Shown: positions 18,000-26,843, numbered from the stretch's first letter. The stretch is 64,000 nucleotides of DNA from Aciduricibacillus chroicocephali (GCF_030762805.1 NZ_CP129113.1:2370001-2434000); one strand, 5' to 3'. Made by a program: numbers and translations. The notes: generated by a model not told the origin, from the letters alone.

Positions 18000-19244
18000 C
18001 TATCCATTATTAAGAAGCAGCACTTCCTCTGTCAGAACTGGAATGATTTGAGTTGTGCTTTTATCAAATTTATCATATTCCGTATTGATTCGAATGAAGT
18101 TTTCCTTGAAATCCACAATCCGGTTTGTCTTCAAATCTTCTATATTTTGTTCAGTCAATGAGTTATATATAATGCCATACTGTGAGCCTGGACCGGAATT
18201 TTTCCAAACCATGAACTGCATCGCACGGGGGACACTTATAAAAAGATTGTTGCGGAAAGTCGGATTGGAGGCGCCACTGGCTAGTATACCTCGATTATTC
18301 GCTTTTCCAGTATTCACATTCTTAATAGTATTATCTTCAATGACCGCATTACTCCAGTTCATCACACGGATTGCATCACTTCGCATCCTGTCAATTGTAT
18401 TGCCGCGGATTACCACGTTGTCATGCAGCTTGCCTTCAGAATATTTATGGGTTCCAACCGCCCGATCCAGATCTTCGAAGCGATTGCCTTCAATAAGAAT
18501 ATCTCGATTCGGCATCTTGTCTTGCTTGCTCCATACTACATTGAAACCTTGTGTCGACTTGTCCGGTGTATCAATATTGATCGCCTCTTTATTTAAACCG
18601 GTTGTAGGTTTGGAACCTATGAAAATATTATTCCGGATGACACTGTTCTTCGTCGCATCAATCTCAATGAAATGCCCACCATTAATATTTTCAAAACGAA
18701 TTCCTTCAATCTTCAAATTCTGGTTGTGGCCCGCAAGCAACACATTGCCATTCTTCGCGAAATTCATATTAATCGTGGCATTCCCCTTACCGATAAAGGC
18801 AATATTTTTCTCACCTGAATAACCACCATAAGCTGACCTTTTATGGCTTCGGGACGGACGGACGAAATGAAACAAAGAAGCGGCGGGACCAAACACTCTA
18901 GTTCCCGTTTTCATTGTTTTTAAGATTTTCGCTCCATTCTCCAACTGAATGGTCACATTCGAAGGCACATAGAGTGCATTTGATATCGAGTAAGTTCCTC
19001 TCTTTAAAACGAGCGTACCCCCACCCGTCTGTTCAAGTCGCTCCAAATAAGTGCGGAGCAAATAGTAGTGCTTTGTATGTTTGTTGTATGTCGATACGTT
19101 CATCAATCTCTTTTTGTATGTAATACTGGCCGGACTGATTTTATACGTCGGCTTCCCCTTTGCCGAAACTGTGCCTCCATTAAGCTCTGGAATGAAACTG
19201 ATCAGCATACATCCGAGCATAACGAGCACGAACAACTTTCTCAT
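18000..19244 (-). CDS. secreted right-handed beta-helix protein (pectate-lyase-like fold)
   Basis: A 414-residue protein with a signal peptide (about 1-28, ending near TVSAKG). After a short N-terminal part it has the pattern of a pectate-lyase-like parallel beta-helix: a GGGTLVLKRGTYSISNALYV start, then many short turns such as NLKIEGIRFENINGG, NSVIRNNIFIGS, DILIEGNRFEDL, NVVIRGNTIDRM and NAVIEDNTIKNV. Such proteins act as polysaccharide lyases, hydrolases or epimerases, or as binding scaffolds. The catalytic residues are not obvious, so no activity is named. It is predicted extracellular and transcribed alone. Confidence 0.82.
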   Translation of the reverse strand: MRKLFVLVMLGCMLISFIPELNGGTVSAKGKPTYKISPASITYKKRLMNVSTYNKHTKHYYLLRTYLERLEQTGGGTLVLKRGTYSISNALYVPSNVTIQLENGAKILKTMKTGTRVFGPAASLFHFVRPSRSHKRSAYGGYSGEKNIAFIGKGNATINMNFAKNGNVLLAGHNQNLKIEGIRFENINGGHFIEIDATKNSVIRNNIFIGSKPTTGLNKEAINIDTPDKSTQGFNVVWSKQDKMPNRDILIEGNRFEDLDRAVGTHKYSEGKLHDNVVIRGNTIDRMRSDAIRVMNWSNAVIEDNTIKNVNTGKANNRGILASGASNPTFRNNLFISVPRAMQFMVWKNSGPGSQYGIIYNSLTEQNIEDLKTNRIVDFKENFIRINTEYDKFDKSTTQIIPVLTEEVLLLNNG

Positions 19245-19270
19245 TTTACACTCCCCTTTTCTTAAACAAA

Positions 19271-19297
19271 AAAAGGACTGACAAACGCAGCCCTTTT
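19271..19297 (-). terminator. probable minus-strand terminator
   Basis: On the minus strand AAAAGG.CTG pairs with CAG.CCTTTT and is followed by T tracts. It lies about 100 bases after the stop of the gene at 19395-20165. Confidence 0.45.
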
Positions 19298-19394
19298 ATT
19301 ATTATATACAGAATTGGTTTATATTGGAATATAGATTAATATTATTGCTTAGTATGATTGGTTTGTACAGAGGAAAAACTTTCTTTGCAAGACC

Positions 19395-20165
19395 CTACCT
19401 AACTAGTTTCTTGAGCTTACTTATGTCAACTTCGAATGTCTTCTCATACAAGCGTGCAATCTCTCGCACTCGTTCCTTCTCTCCATAGTAGATAATTTTG
19501 AAGTCATCATTTATGTACTGCAGAACATAGACATCATCAAAACGATTAAAAGTATTGCTATTAAATGGTATGAAGCCGTTCTTTTGAGTTGTCGTCTTCA
19601 CACTAATACACCGACCATTTTCAGCTATGACATCAAACCCATGCTGGTTCGTTTCCTTTGCCAGGCTGCCCTTCGTATTCATGGCACAGTGAAGCTCCCC
19701 AATCCTACCGAGCAAATGTCTCAGTTCAGCAGGTGCACATTTTAATACAGCCAGCTCAAAACGGAAAATCCGGATATATTCTTCATACATGCGCTCGAGC
19801 TGTTCCTGGCTGACCGGGGTCTCAGAATGATACATGAACTTCACACCATTTCTCCATTCACCGACAACTTCTTCATCTACAGCACCTTTTTTCTTATGAA
19901 ATATGAATCCTGAATATGGATAGTTTTCACCAAGATACTTATATGTACTTCTCGTTACGTATTCAAATAGATGGTTCTGGAATGCAATGCCACTGTTGAA
20001 CCGGTTGTAGCAGAAATCGGACAAAATCAAACTTCCCAGGTTCGTTCCGTGACGTTTTTGAAGTGCTTGCCTAACATCAACTGTATGGACAAGCTTTCCC
20101 TCTTTTCCTTTAAGCAGCTCCAGTAGCTGATTGTAAATTGTTGGCTTTTCCAAATTACTGTTCAT
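19395..20165 (-). CDS. hypothetical protein, possibly with a nuclease-like core
   Basis: A 256-residue soluble protein without signal peptide. The N-terminal part (about 1-110) looks like a winged-helix or DNA-binding type domain (DVRQALQKRHGTNLGSL). The C-terminal part has a pattern compatible with a PD-(D/E)XK nuclease fold: GRIGELHCAMN (Glu), HGFDVIAENG (Asp), ISVKTTTQ (Lys within a strand). It resembles families annotated as proteins of unknown function in Bacillus. The nuclease idea rests only on these motifs. It is not part of an evident restriction or phage cluster, and both neighbours are unrelated. Confidence 0.65.
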   Translation of the reverse strand: MNSNLEKPTIYNQLLELLKGKEGKLVHTVDVRQALQKRHGTNLGSLILSDFCYNRFNSGIAFQNHLFEYVTRSTYKYLGENYPYSGFIFHKKKGAVDEEVVGEWRNGVKFMYHSETPVSQEQLERMYEEYIRIFRFELAVLKCAPAELRHLLGRIGELHCAMNTKGSLAKETNQHGFDVIAENGRCISVKTTTQKNGFIPFNSNTFNRFDDVYVLQYINDDFKIIYYGEKERVREIARLYEKTFEVDISKLKKLVR

Positions 20166-20231
20166 AATTTCATCCCCCCTGCTCCAGAATTAGTATTATT
20201 TTACCATTACTGCAACTTCTCTTAAAAAAGA

Positions 20232-20257
20232 CTTCAGATGCAATACTGCAACCGAAG
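20232..20257 (-). terminator. probable terminator of the SpoIIAA-like gene
   Basis: On the minus strand CTTCGGTTGCAG / TGCATCTGAAG forms an imperfect hairpin followed by TCTTTTTT. Confidence 0.5.
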
Positions 20258-20266
20258 CCTGTTCTT

Positions 20267-20620
20267 CTATCTTTTAAGCCAATCTCTTGCTTCTTCCATC
20301 TCATCCATAGAGAAGTGAGCAACATCCACACCTGGGAATAGCTTGCCTATCATTAAGTCCCCATGTGTAAGCGTTCCGTCTTCAACAACGGCACCTTTTC
20401 CGACACTCTTCATTAAAGGCAGCGTCTTCATATCTTCCAGGAATCCTTGGAAAGTAACCCCCTCAATGTTTTTGAAAATAAACAGAATATGAATTGGTTC
20501 TTCTTGAAGAATCTTCGCTTTTAGGGCCTCCTTGTACTTCTCTAGATCTTCTTTTGTCGCTGTACCTTCTGTTACGATTTCCAACAACTCTCCCTGATTT
20601 TGTCCCTTAACTGTTAGCAT
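20267..20620 (-). CDS. SpoIIAA-like (STAS-fold) protein
   Basis: A 117-residue protein of the SpoIIAA-like family (STAS fold), a group of small cytosolic proteins of unknown role that resemble anti-sigma antagonists but usually lack the phosphorylated serine. The pattern is TVKGQNQGELLEIVTEGTATKEDLEKY, then FIFKNIEGVTFQGFLEDM, VGKGAVVEDG and WLKR at the end. It stands alone with its own terminator. The ribosome site upstream of ATG 20620 is GGACTGGAG. Function is inferred from family resemblance only. Confidence 0.75.
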   Translation of the reverse strand: MLTVKGQNQGELLEIVTEGTATKEDLEKYKEALKAKILQEEPIHILFIFKNIEGVTFQGFLEDMKTLPLMKSVGKGAVVEDGTLTHGDLMIGKLFPGVDVAHFSMDEMEEARDWLKR

Positions 20621-20758
20621 TTCTCCAGTCCTCTCTGTGTTGATTTATAATTGCATTCCTCTCAGAAGGAACCTTGAAACAACAACGCCTATTCTATTAG
20701 CAATCTGTTTTCCACTGATTCATACAGGGAATTCGAAAGAAAAAGGACGTGAGCAGAA

Positions 20759-21205
20759 GTGACCTTCGACTACAACCTTGATTACAACAATATCAATATC
20801 CGGGAACACCCTGAGATGTACAGAGTCGGCAAAGGTGAGCAGGGTGTGCTGCTTGTGGAGCCGTACAAAAGCGAGATTCTCCCCCACTGGCGATTCAAGA
20901 CTCCTCCCATTGCTGAGGAATCTGCCAAGAGAATCCATGAAATGTTTGAAGAGTACCGGAGGAATGATGATTTCGTTGGCATGGATATGGCCCGAAAATT
21001 CATCCAGATGGGCTATACGCGCGCACGCCGTTACGCCAACCACAAAAGCGGGAGGAAATATGATAAAGATGGCATGGTAAAAGAACAGGAACCAGACTCT
21101 GTTAAAGCTGAATCAGCCGCTATATTCAAGAGACATTGGGATGCGATTCGGGCAGATGAGGATTATTTGAAGCGGAAAAAGGCGCACCAGAAGGAGTATG
21201 GGTAA
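20759..21205 (+). CDS. DUF4385 family protein
   Basis: A 148-residue protein matching the DUF4385 family by overall pattern: an N-terminal FDYNLDYNNINIREHPEMYRVG, a central GVLLVEPYKSEILPHWRFKTP, then a helical FVGMDMARKFIQMGYTRARRYANHKSG. The family has no known function. The start appears to be a GTG at 20759, with GGACGTGAG upstream as a weak ribosome site. A small gene begins 3 bases after its stop. Confidence 0.75.
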   Translation: MTFDYNLDYNNINIREHPEMYRVGKGEQGVLLVEPYKSEILPHWRFKTPPIAEESAKRIHEMFEEYRRNDDFVGMDMARKFIQMGYTRARRYANHKSGRKYDKDGMVKEQEPDSVKAESAAIFKRHWDAIRADEDYLKRKKAHQKEYG

Positions 21206-21208
21206 GGA

Positions 21209-21364
21209 ATGGATACTCCACATAACTTCTTTATTAGATTTACCTTTTATCCTAACGACCATATAATCATAGTTCCAGGCACTGACGGGGCTAAATATCT
21301 CTTTTACGATTATTCGGCTTTTCCTTTGGATGAGATCATTCGCCATCTCTTCTCAGACGAGTAA
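21209..21364 (+). CDS. small hypothetical protein (51 aa)
   Basis: A short open frame starts 3 bases after the DUF4385 stop (ATG 21209) and encodes 51 residues, mostly hydrophobic and aromatic (NFFIRFTFYPNDHIIIVPG, then YLFYDYSAFPLDEIIRHLF). It ends before the terminator at 21388-21423. AAGGAG lies 12 bases upstream within the previous gene, so translational coupling is likely. There is no recognised family, and the protein-like composition is the main support. Confidence 0.45.
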   Translation: MDTPHNFFIRFTFYPNDHIIIVPGTDGAKYLFYDYSAFPLDEIIRHLFSDE

Positions 21365-21387
21365 TCTAAATTAAATTGAGGAAAATA

Positions 21388-21423
21388 AAAGACACCTTTG
21401 ATTTTTATATCAAAGGCGTCTTT
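21388..21423. terminator. bidirectional rho-independent terminator
   Basis: AAAGAC-A-CCTTTGAT pairs with ATCAAAGG-C-GTCTTT around a T-rich loop, with A and T tracts on both sides. It separates the convergent DUF4385 and speB genes. Confidence 0.8.
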
Positions 21424-21481
21424 GCTTTATATAAAGTATGAAGGTGACCTGTCTTTTAAATATCTTGGTACCCAATCTCAA

Positions 21482-22339
21482 TCAATCCACAAGCGTCAAA
21501 AGCATTTCACGAACAGTTTTACATGCAGCAGCTGTAGATGCGCCTGTTGTATCATATGGCGGTGAAAACTCTACAACATCAGCAGCTACAACTTGATTCA
21601 GTTCCTGGAACTGCTGAATCGCTTCAAGCAGCTCTTTATAGGAAATGCCGCCCGGCTCCGGTGTTCCAGTTCCCGGAAATACGGAAGGATCAAGCACATC
21701 AAAGTCAATCGTAATGTAAACAGGTACATCCTTCAGTTCAGCAATCTTTTCTTTAAGCGTAGTCAGTGAAAAAGGCTCTAAATACGTATGTTCCTTCGCC
21801 CAATCAAACTCATGCTTCGTTCCGGAGCGAATACCGAACTGGAAGATTCTCCCGTCACCGAGGAAGTCATGGCAGCGACGGATTACAGTCGCATGTGACA
21901 GCTTCTCACCAATGTACTCATCGCGAAGATCTGTATGCGCATCAAGATGGATTACATGAAGGTTCGGATATTTTTCATATGCAGCCTCAATTGTTGGCAG
22001 GCTGACAAGATGCTCCCCGCCAATCATCAAGAATTTCTTGCCGTCTTGGAGAACTTCTTTGCTGTAATGGGACACTACTTCAAGCGCCTTCTCCGGATTG
22101 CCGAATGGCATGTCCAAGTCACCGCCATCATAAATGGCTGTGTCCTCAAGATCTTTCTGCAAATATGGTGAGTAAGTTTCCAAGCCATATGAATCTGGAC
22201 GGATTGCCTGACCGGCAAATCTTGTACCCGGACGGAAACTCGTCGTGCCGTCGAAAGGAACACTGAACAGGACAATGTCCGCCTCGTCATATTCAGCCTC
22301 GCAGCCAATAAATGTGCTAACGTTCAATCGTTTATTCAT
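21482..22339 (-). CDS. speB: agmatinase
   Basis: A 285-residue ureohydrolase. It converts agmatine to putrescine and urea using a binuclear Mn centre. Metal-binding motifs of the family are seen: GGEHLVSLP, HLDAHTDLRDEY, SHATVIRR and TIDFDVLDPSVFPGTGTPEPGG. The length is normal for bacterial agmatinases. It is the last gene of the metK-speA-speD-speE-speB operon and its start overlaps the end of speE by 8 bases, so translation is coupled. Together with SpeA it supplies putrescine for SpeE. Confidence 0.92.
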   Translation of the reverse strand: MNKRLNVSTFIGCEAEYDEADIVLFSVPFDGTTSFRPGTRFAGQAIRPDSYGLETYSPYLQKDLEDTAIYDGGDLDMPFGNPEKALEVVSHYSKEVLQDGKKFLMIGGEHLVSLPTIEAAYEKYPNLHVIHLDAHTDLRDEYIGEKLSHATVIRRCHDFLGDGRIFQFGIRSGTKHEFDWAKEHTYLEPFSLTTLKEKIAELKDVPVYITIDFDVLDPSVFPGTGTPEPGGISYKELLEAIQQFQELNQVVAADVVEFSPPYDTTGASTAAACKTVREMLLTLVD

Positions 22340-23186
22340 CTGAGAGAAGCGCCTCCTTCACATAAGATGGCAGCGCAAAAGCTCCTTTATGAAGGTCTGT
22401 ATTGTAATACTTTGTTTCCAGCCCAAACTTCTCCCATTCTGCTGCCTTCAGATCTTTCAGCGGGTCAAAAGCTTTTGAGGCAAATCCGAATAGCCAATGA
22501 CCTGACGGATATGTCGGCATGTGATACTGGTATACATTTGTAATCGGGAAAATATCACGGATTTTCCGATGGGCTTTTTTCATATTCTCAGCATACTCAG
22601 CAAAGTATGGAGACTCGTGCTGGTTAATCAAGATTCCCTTATCGTTCAACACGCGGAAGCATTCTTTATAGAAGGCTGTTGTGAACAAGCCTTCACCAAC
22701 AGAAATTGGGTCAGTTGAATCTACTAGAATCAAATCAAATGACGCATCTGGTGCATTCTTTACATAGGCAAGGCCGTCCTCGAATCGGAGTTCCATGCGC
22801 GGATCCTCTTCCACACCTTTTGCTGTAACAGGCAAATATTCCTGGCAAAGTCGGAATACACGTTCATCAATTTCTGCCATGACGACTTTTTCCACATTCG
22901 GGTAGCGGAGCACTTCACGAGCTGTTCCGCCGTCCCCGCCGCCAATGACAAGTACTTTCTTAATATCCGGATTTGTCGCAAATGCTGGGTGCGTGATCAT
23001 GTCATGGTAAATGAATTCGTCTTTTTCATTAACCATCATCAATCCGTCCAGAGTAAAGAATGTACCGAATTCTTCTCCTTCATAGAAGTCAATCTTTTGG
23101 AACGGCGTTTGTTCGCTATGGAGTTCTTTGTTGTAACGGAGCGAGAACTTGCAGTCATCGCTCCACTGTTCTGTATACCAGTTCAT
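22332..23186 (-). CDS. speE: spermidine synthase
   Basis: A 284-residue putrescine aminopropyltransferase. It transfers the aminopropyl group from decarboxylated S-adenosylmethionine to putrescine, making spermidine. Seen: EGEEFGTFFTLDGLMMVNEKDEF, the nucleotide-binding VIGGGDGGTAREVLRYP, and DLILVDSTDPISVG with the catalytic Asp pair. Length and pattern fit bacterial SpeE. Its start overlaps the stop of speD by one base (TGATG), and it overlaps speB by 8 bases. Confidence 0.94.
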   Translation of the reverse strand: MNWYTEQWSDDCKFSLRYNKELHSEQTPFQKIDFYEGEEFGTFFTLDGLMMVNEKDEFIYHDMITHPAFATNPDIKKVLVIGGGDGGTAREVLRYPNVEKVVMAEIDERVFRLCQEYLPVTAKGVEEDPRMELRFEDGLAYVKNAPDASFDLILVDSTDPISVGEGLFTTAFYKECFRVLNDKGILINQHESPYFAEYAENMKKAHRKIRDIFPITNVYQYHMPTYPSGHWLFGFASKAFDPLKDLKAAEWEKFGLETKYYNTDLHKGAFALPSYVKEALLSDE

Positions 23187-23617
23187 CAGTTTACACCTTC
23201 CAGTTCCGGTTTGACTTTCACTTCCTGAATCTCGTTTTCTGCGAACTGACGAATCTTCTCAACCATTCCGCGAGGTGCTTCGAATGATTCTGTCTTCTTC
23301 GCCTGAAGTTTCTCAGACAAATAATCAGCCGCTTTCCATGGGCTGACCGAATCGCCGCAAGTATATACGTCAACAGAAGCGAAACCATATTCTGGCCATG
23401 TATGAATCGTCAAATGCGACTCGGCAATAATGACTGCGCCGGATACGCCATACGGGTTAAAGTGGTGGAAAACAGACTCAACAATCGTTGCTCCTGAGTA
23501 CTCTGCTGCTTCTTTCATAAACTGTTCGATCAGGGCATTCTGCTCAATGATTTCGCTTGGGCAACCATAATATTCAATCAATACGTGTCTGCCAAGTGTC
23601 TTCAGTTCCAATCCCAT
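23186..23617 (-). CDS. speD: S-adenosylmethionine decarboxylase proenzyme
   Basis: A 143-residue class-1b SAM decarboxylase. The proenzyme self-cleaves at the Glu-Ser bond in IAESHLTIHTWPE, giving a pyruvoyl group on the alpha chain. HLTIH, VDVYTCG (catalytic Cys) and the N-terminal GRHVLIEYYGC are present. It is somewhat longer than B. subtilis SpeD, mostly through a charged C-terminal tail. Its start overlaps the stop of speA by one base (TAATG). It makes decarboxylated SAM for SpeE. Confidence 0.94.
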   Translation of the reverse strand: MGLELKTLGRHVLIEYYGCPSEIIEQNALIEQFMKEAAEYSGATIVESVFHHFNPYGVSGAVIIAESHLTIHTWPEYGFASVDVYTCGDSVSPWKAADYLSEKLQAKKTESFEAPRGMVEKIRQFAENEIQEVKVKPELEGVN

Positions 23618-25116
23618 TATTTACATTCTCCTTTAACGATCGTAATATGGTCCGCTTTCTTCGATTCTGTCAACACCTGGCCGAATGCCTGGCGATAATA
23701 ATGGTATTGTTTCACCATATCGTCTGTAATCCGTTCACCCGGAATAACAAGCGGAATGCCGGGCGGGTAGATCATCAATGTATCTGCGCTGACTTCGCCA
23801 ATGGCATCATCAATGAATGTCGTATCGTGTTCTGCATAAAAAGCGTCTCTTGGCGTCATTGCGAGTTCACTTTCCTGGTCTGCCGTCACATATGTGGAGA
23901 GGATTGTTGCCTGATCTCCTGCATGGCGCTCAATATCTTGCAGTGCCGCCACCAGTTTCTCAATCGACTGTTCTGTATCAGCTCCTGAAATGACTGCCAT
24001 GACAACATAGCCTTCTGCAAGCTCCATTTGGATGCCATATTGTTCTTTTAATGCCGTATATACTTCAAAGCCGGTCATGCCAAGGCCGTTAACTCGGATA
24101 ACGAGCTTCGTCCAGTCATGTTTTTGGCCATATTGTTCTTCCAAATAAGATGATTTCAACACTTCATAGCGGGAACTCGATTCAATAGAAGCAATAGCAT
24201 CCGCTAAAATCGGCTGCAAAGTTTCATAACGTTCTGTTCCATGAAGTGCCAACTCCCTGCGCGCCACATCCAGCGAGCTCATAAGCAAATAATTGGCGCT
24301 CGTCGTCTGAAGCATGCTGAGCATCTTCTGAATCTGTTCAGCCTTTACCCGATCTCCTTGAACGAGGAGAAGCGAGCTCTGTGTTAATGAACCACCCGTT
24401 TTATGCATACTTAACGTAACAGCATCCGCCCCTGCGGCGATTGGATCTATGAAGTCTCCTGGCAAATAGCGAAGGTGTGCACCATGAGCGCTATCAACTA
24501 GGACAATGACACTTTTTTCATGCGCGATTGCGCATATTTGGTCCAGCTCGCTCATCGAACCGAAGTATGTCGGATACGTAATGAGCAAAGCCTTCGCTTC
24601 CGGATGGGCATCAAGTGCCGCTGCCACATTTTCTGCTGTAATGCCGTGAGCAATACCAAAGCGGTAGTCAACTTCCGGCTGAATAAACAATGGGATTGTG
24701 CCGCTCATAATAATTCCGTCCATAACGGATTTGTGTGCGTTACGCGGAACGAGCAATGTATCTCCCGGTTTGCAAGCAGCCATAATCATCGCTTGAATAC
24801 CGACTGTTGTCCCGTTCACAAGAAAATAGGCATGCTCAGCACCGAATGCTTCGGCAGCAAGTTCCTGTGCCTCTTTAATTACGGACTGTGGATGACTTAG
24901 CAAATCAAGTTCTTTCATGGAGTTGACATCCATGCGAAGGGCCATCTCGCCCATTGTTTCTTTCAAAGGATTCATCTGTGCACCCATTTTGTGGCCGGGA
25001 ACGTCAAACGGTGTGACATCTTGCTGTGCATATCTGACGAGTGCATTGAATAATGGCATGCGCTCCTGACGTGTGTTCGGTCTCGCTTGTGCAGCAAATA
25101 CCTTTGTTGCTTTCAT
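23617..25116 (-). CDS. speA: arginine decarboxylase, Orn/Lys/Arg decarboxylase family
   Basis: A 499-residue fold-type I PLP enzyme of the SpeA/YaaO type. It decarboxylates arginine to agmatine; lysine or ornithine are the alternative substrates, but the agmatinase in the same operon argues for arginine. Seen: PFDVPGHKMGAQMNP near the N-terminus, HAYFLVNGTTVGIQAMIMA, VLVDSAHGAHLRY, and the PLP lysine in SMHKTGGSLTQSS. Its start overlaps the metK stop by one base (TAATG) and its stop overlaps the speD start in the same way. Confidence 0.92.
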   Translation of the reverse strand: MKATKVFAAQARPNTRQERMPLFNALVRYAQQDVTPFDVPGHKMGAQMNPLKETMGEMALRMDVNSMKELDLLSHPQSVIKEAQELAAEAFGAEHAYFLVNGTTVGIQAMIMAACKPGDTLLVPRNAHKSVMDGIIMSGTIPLFIQPEVDYRFGIAHGITAENVAAALDAHPEAKALLITYPTYFGSMSELDQICAIAHEKSVIVLVDSAHGAHLRYLPGDFIDPIAAGADAVTLSMHKTGGSLTQSSLLLVQGDRVKAEQIQKMLSMLQTTSANYLLMSSLDVARRELALHGTERYETLQPILADAIASIESSSRYEVLKSSYLEEQYGQKHDWTKLVIRVNGLGMTGFEVYTALKEQYGIQMELAEGYVVMAVISGADTEQSIEKLVAALQDIERHAGDQATILSTYVTADQESELAMTPRDAFYAEHDTTFIDDAIGEVSADTLMIYPPGIPLVIPGERITDDMVKQYHYYRQAFGQVLTESKKADHITIVKGECK

Positions 25117-26300
25117 TAGCGGACGGCTCCTGCCAATTCAGAAACAGCCGCTTTCAAATCTTCAGCTTTGTCCGTTCTTTCCCATGGAACATCGAGATCC
25201 GTTCTGCCGAAATGCCCGTAAGCCGCTACATTGCGGTAACGCGGCGTGCGCAAATCAAGCATGTTGATGATTCCTGCAGGTGTAAGATCAAAAACTTTGC
25301 GAATTGCTTGAAGCAACTCCTCTACCCGTACATTACCAGTTCCGAATGTGTCGACAGAAATACTGATCGGCTCACTGACACCGATTGCGTACGAAAGCTG
25401 GATTTCACATTTCTTCGCCAGACCTGCTGCGACGATATTCTTCGCAACATAGCGAGCAGCGTAAGCAGCAGAGCGGTCTACTTTCGTACAGTCTTTTCCT
25501 GAGAAAGCACCACCGCCATGACGTGCCGCTCCACCATATGTGTCAACGATGATTTTGCGTCCAGTCAAGCCAGCATCACCATGCGGTCCACCGATAACGA
25601 AACGTCCTGTCGGGTTGATAAGAATCCGCTTTGGTGCTGCAATGTTAAAACTTTTAGCTGTTTCATTAATAATTGTCTCCGATACATACACCTCAAATGC
25701 TGAGCTGTCAAAGTCCTCATCATGCTGGATTGACATAAGAACCGTATCAATCTGCGGCTGTTCTGGATTTGTATAATCAATTGTTACCTGTGACTTCATA
25801 TCAGGACGTGCCCATTTAAAATCTCCGCTTTTACGAAGCTGAGATGCTTTTTTCACAAGTGCATGAGCCAACTCAATAGCAAGCGGCATCAAGTTTTCTG
25901 TTTCATCTGTCGCAAAGCCAAACATGATGCCCTGGTCCCCTGCGCCAGTCTCTTTAGTATCGCTGGATGCATCTACACCCATTGCGATATCCGGTGACTG
26001 CGAATGAAGAAGCACCTGTACATCGCATGTTTGGCCATCAATTCCATAACGATCATCTGTATATCCGATCTCAAGAAGCGTCTTTCTCGCAATCGCTTCA
26101 ATATCCAGATCAGCTGATGTTGCAATTTCACCGCCAACAATAACGGTATTGGTTGTAGTAAAGACCTCACAGGCCACCCGGGCAAAAGGATCTTGGGCAA
26201 GTGCTGCATCGAGCACCGCATCAGAAATCTGATCTGCAATTTTATCCGGATGTCCTTCAGACACCGATTCCGAAGTAAATAAAATCTTTTCAGCCAACAA
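25116..26300 (-). CDS. metK: S-adenosylmethionine synthetase
   Basis: A 394-residue SAM synthetase. It makes SAM from methionine and ATP. Signatures are [32 protein letters not shown], and [18 protein letters not shown] with the lysine and metal ligands. The frame starts at a TTG (26300), with GGAGTGAG upstream; a second TTG follows directly. It is the first gene of the operon with speA, speD, speE and speB, preceded by an S-box-like leader and a sigma-A promoter. In B. subtilis metK is not part of a polyamine operon. Confidence 0.95.
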   Translation of the reverse strand: MLAEKILFTSESVSEGHPDKIADQISDAVLDAALAQDPFARVACEVFTTTNTVIVGGEIATSADLDIEAIARKTLLEIGYTDDRYGIDGQTCDVQVLLHSQSPDIAMGVDASSDTKETGAGDQGIMFGFATDETENLMPLAIELAHALVKKASQLRKSGDFKWARPDMKSQVTIDYTNPEQPQIDTVLMSIQHDEDFDSSAFEVYVSETIINETAKSFNIAAPKRILINPTGRFVIGGPHGDAGLTGRKIIVDTYGGAARHGGGAFSGKDCTKVDRSAAYAARYVAKNIVAAGLAKKCEIQLSYAIGVSEPISISVDTFGTGNVRVEELLQAIRKVFDLTPAGIINMLDLRTPRYRNVAAYGHFGRTDLDVPWERTDKAEDLKAAVSELAGAVR

Positions 26301-26340
26301 TACTCACTCCAAATTGTAAATTTTTGGTAATTAAGAGCAC

Positions 26341-26374
26341 AAAAAAAGCTCCCCCTACAACCTAAGGAAAGCTT
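26341..26374 (-). terminator. attenuator terminator of the metK leader
   Basis: AAGCUUUCC pairs with GGGGAGCUU (9 bp with two G-U pairs) around an 11-base loop and is followed by seven U. It lies about 40 bases before the metK start and overlaps the antiterminator strand. Confidence 0.85.
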
Positions 26375-26520
26375 CGATTTATCATCAGCTGCTTCTCCTC
26401 TTATTGTTCACAAAGCCGTACAGGCTAAGCGCTCAGGTTGGGCCCCATATCCGTCCTGGTTGGACTGGATTGGTTTGCCACCGCATCGTCGACCCCTCGT
26501 CTCCGCGGCTATTAATAAGA
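26341..26520 (-). ncRNA. S-box (SAM-I)-like riboswitch leader with attenuator, divergent core
   Basis: The minus-strand leader of metK folds as a SAM-I-type switch. P1 is UCUUAUU (26514-26520) with AAUAAGA (26399-26405). P2 is GCCGC / GCGGU with GGAG and GAUG at the kink-turn positions. A GGCAAACC follows P2 (consensus GGCAACC). P3 is AUCC-GUCC / GGAC-GGAU, then GGGGCCCAACCUG where S-box has GGUGCCAAAUCCUG, and a P4 hairpin AGCC / GGCU. The 3' strand of P1 plus AGGAGAAGC can pair with GCUUUCCUU as an antiterminator. That region is also the 5' strand of a strong terminator (26341-26374). Layout and gene context fit SAM control, but several invariant S-box positions differ. Confidence 0.6.
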
Positions 26521-26544
26521 AAGACTTTATTTTATGCAAGGACA

Positions 26545-26573
26545 ATAGTAGAGCATTTTATTTTCATTGTCAA
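26545..26573 (-). promoter_or_regulatory. sigma-A promoter of the metK-spe operon
   Basis: A perfect -35 TTGACA (26568-26573) and -10 TACTAT (26545-26550) are separated by 17 bases. Transcription would start near 26537, giving a leader of about 240 bases that contains the riboswitch-like element. Confidence 0.85.
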
Positions 26574-26805
26574 TTGTTTTTTTATAGGTATATAAGTCCA
26601 GTTAAATGTGCTAATTTTTATCAATCAACTGTTGGTTCAGACTATAATTAGCATGCATTTTAGAGTCTATTCCACAAAGAAAATGAACAGAACGCAAAGA
26701 AATATTTTTTATATTTTCATATATTCATATTACTGGTTGATTTTAAACCATATCTTTAAATGGATCCTTTTATAAAAATACAAATATTTTAGTATGGGGC
26801 AAAAA

Positions 26806-26843
26806 AAGCTGGCATCAATTCATTATTGAACTGATGTCAGCTT
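26806..26843 (-). terminator. rho-independent terminator
   Basis: AAGCTG.CATCA.TTC pairs with GAA.TGATG.CAGCTT, and the minus strand continues with T6. It ends the formate dehydrogenase operon. The rest of the stretch 26574-26850 is AT-rich with nothing else I can identify. Confidence 0.8.

Noticed and set aside
20759-21205. Antisense open frames over the DUF4385 gene
   Set aside because: The plus-strand frame has the family pattern; the minus-strand frames have no ribosome site and low-complexity composition.
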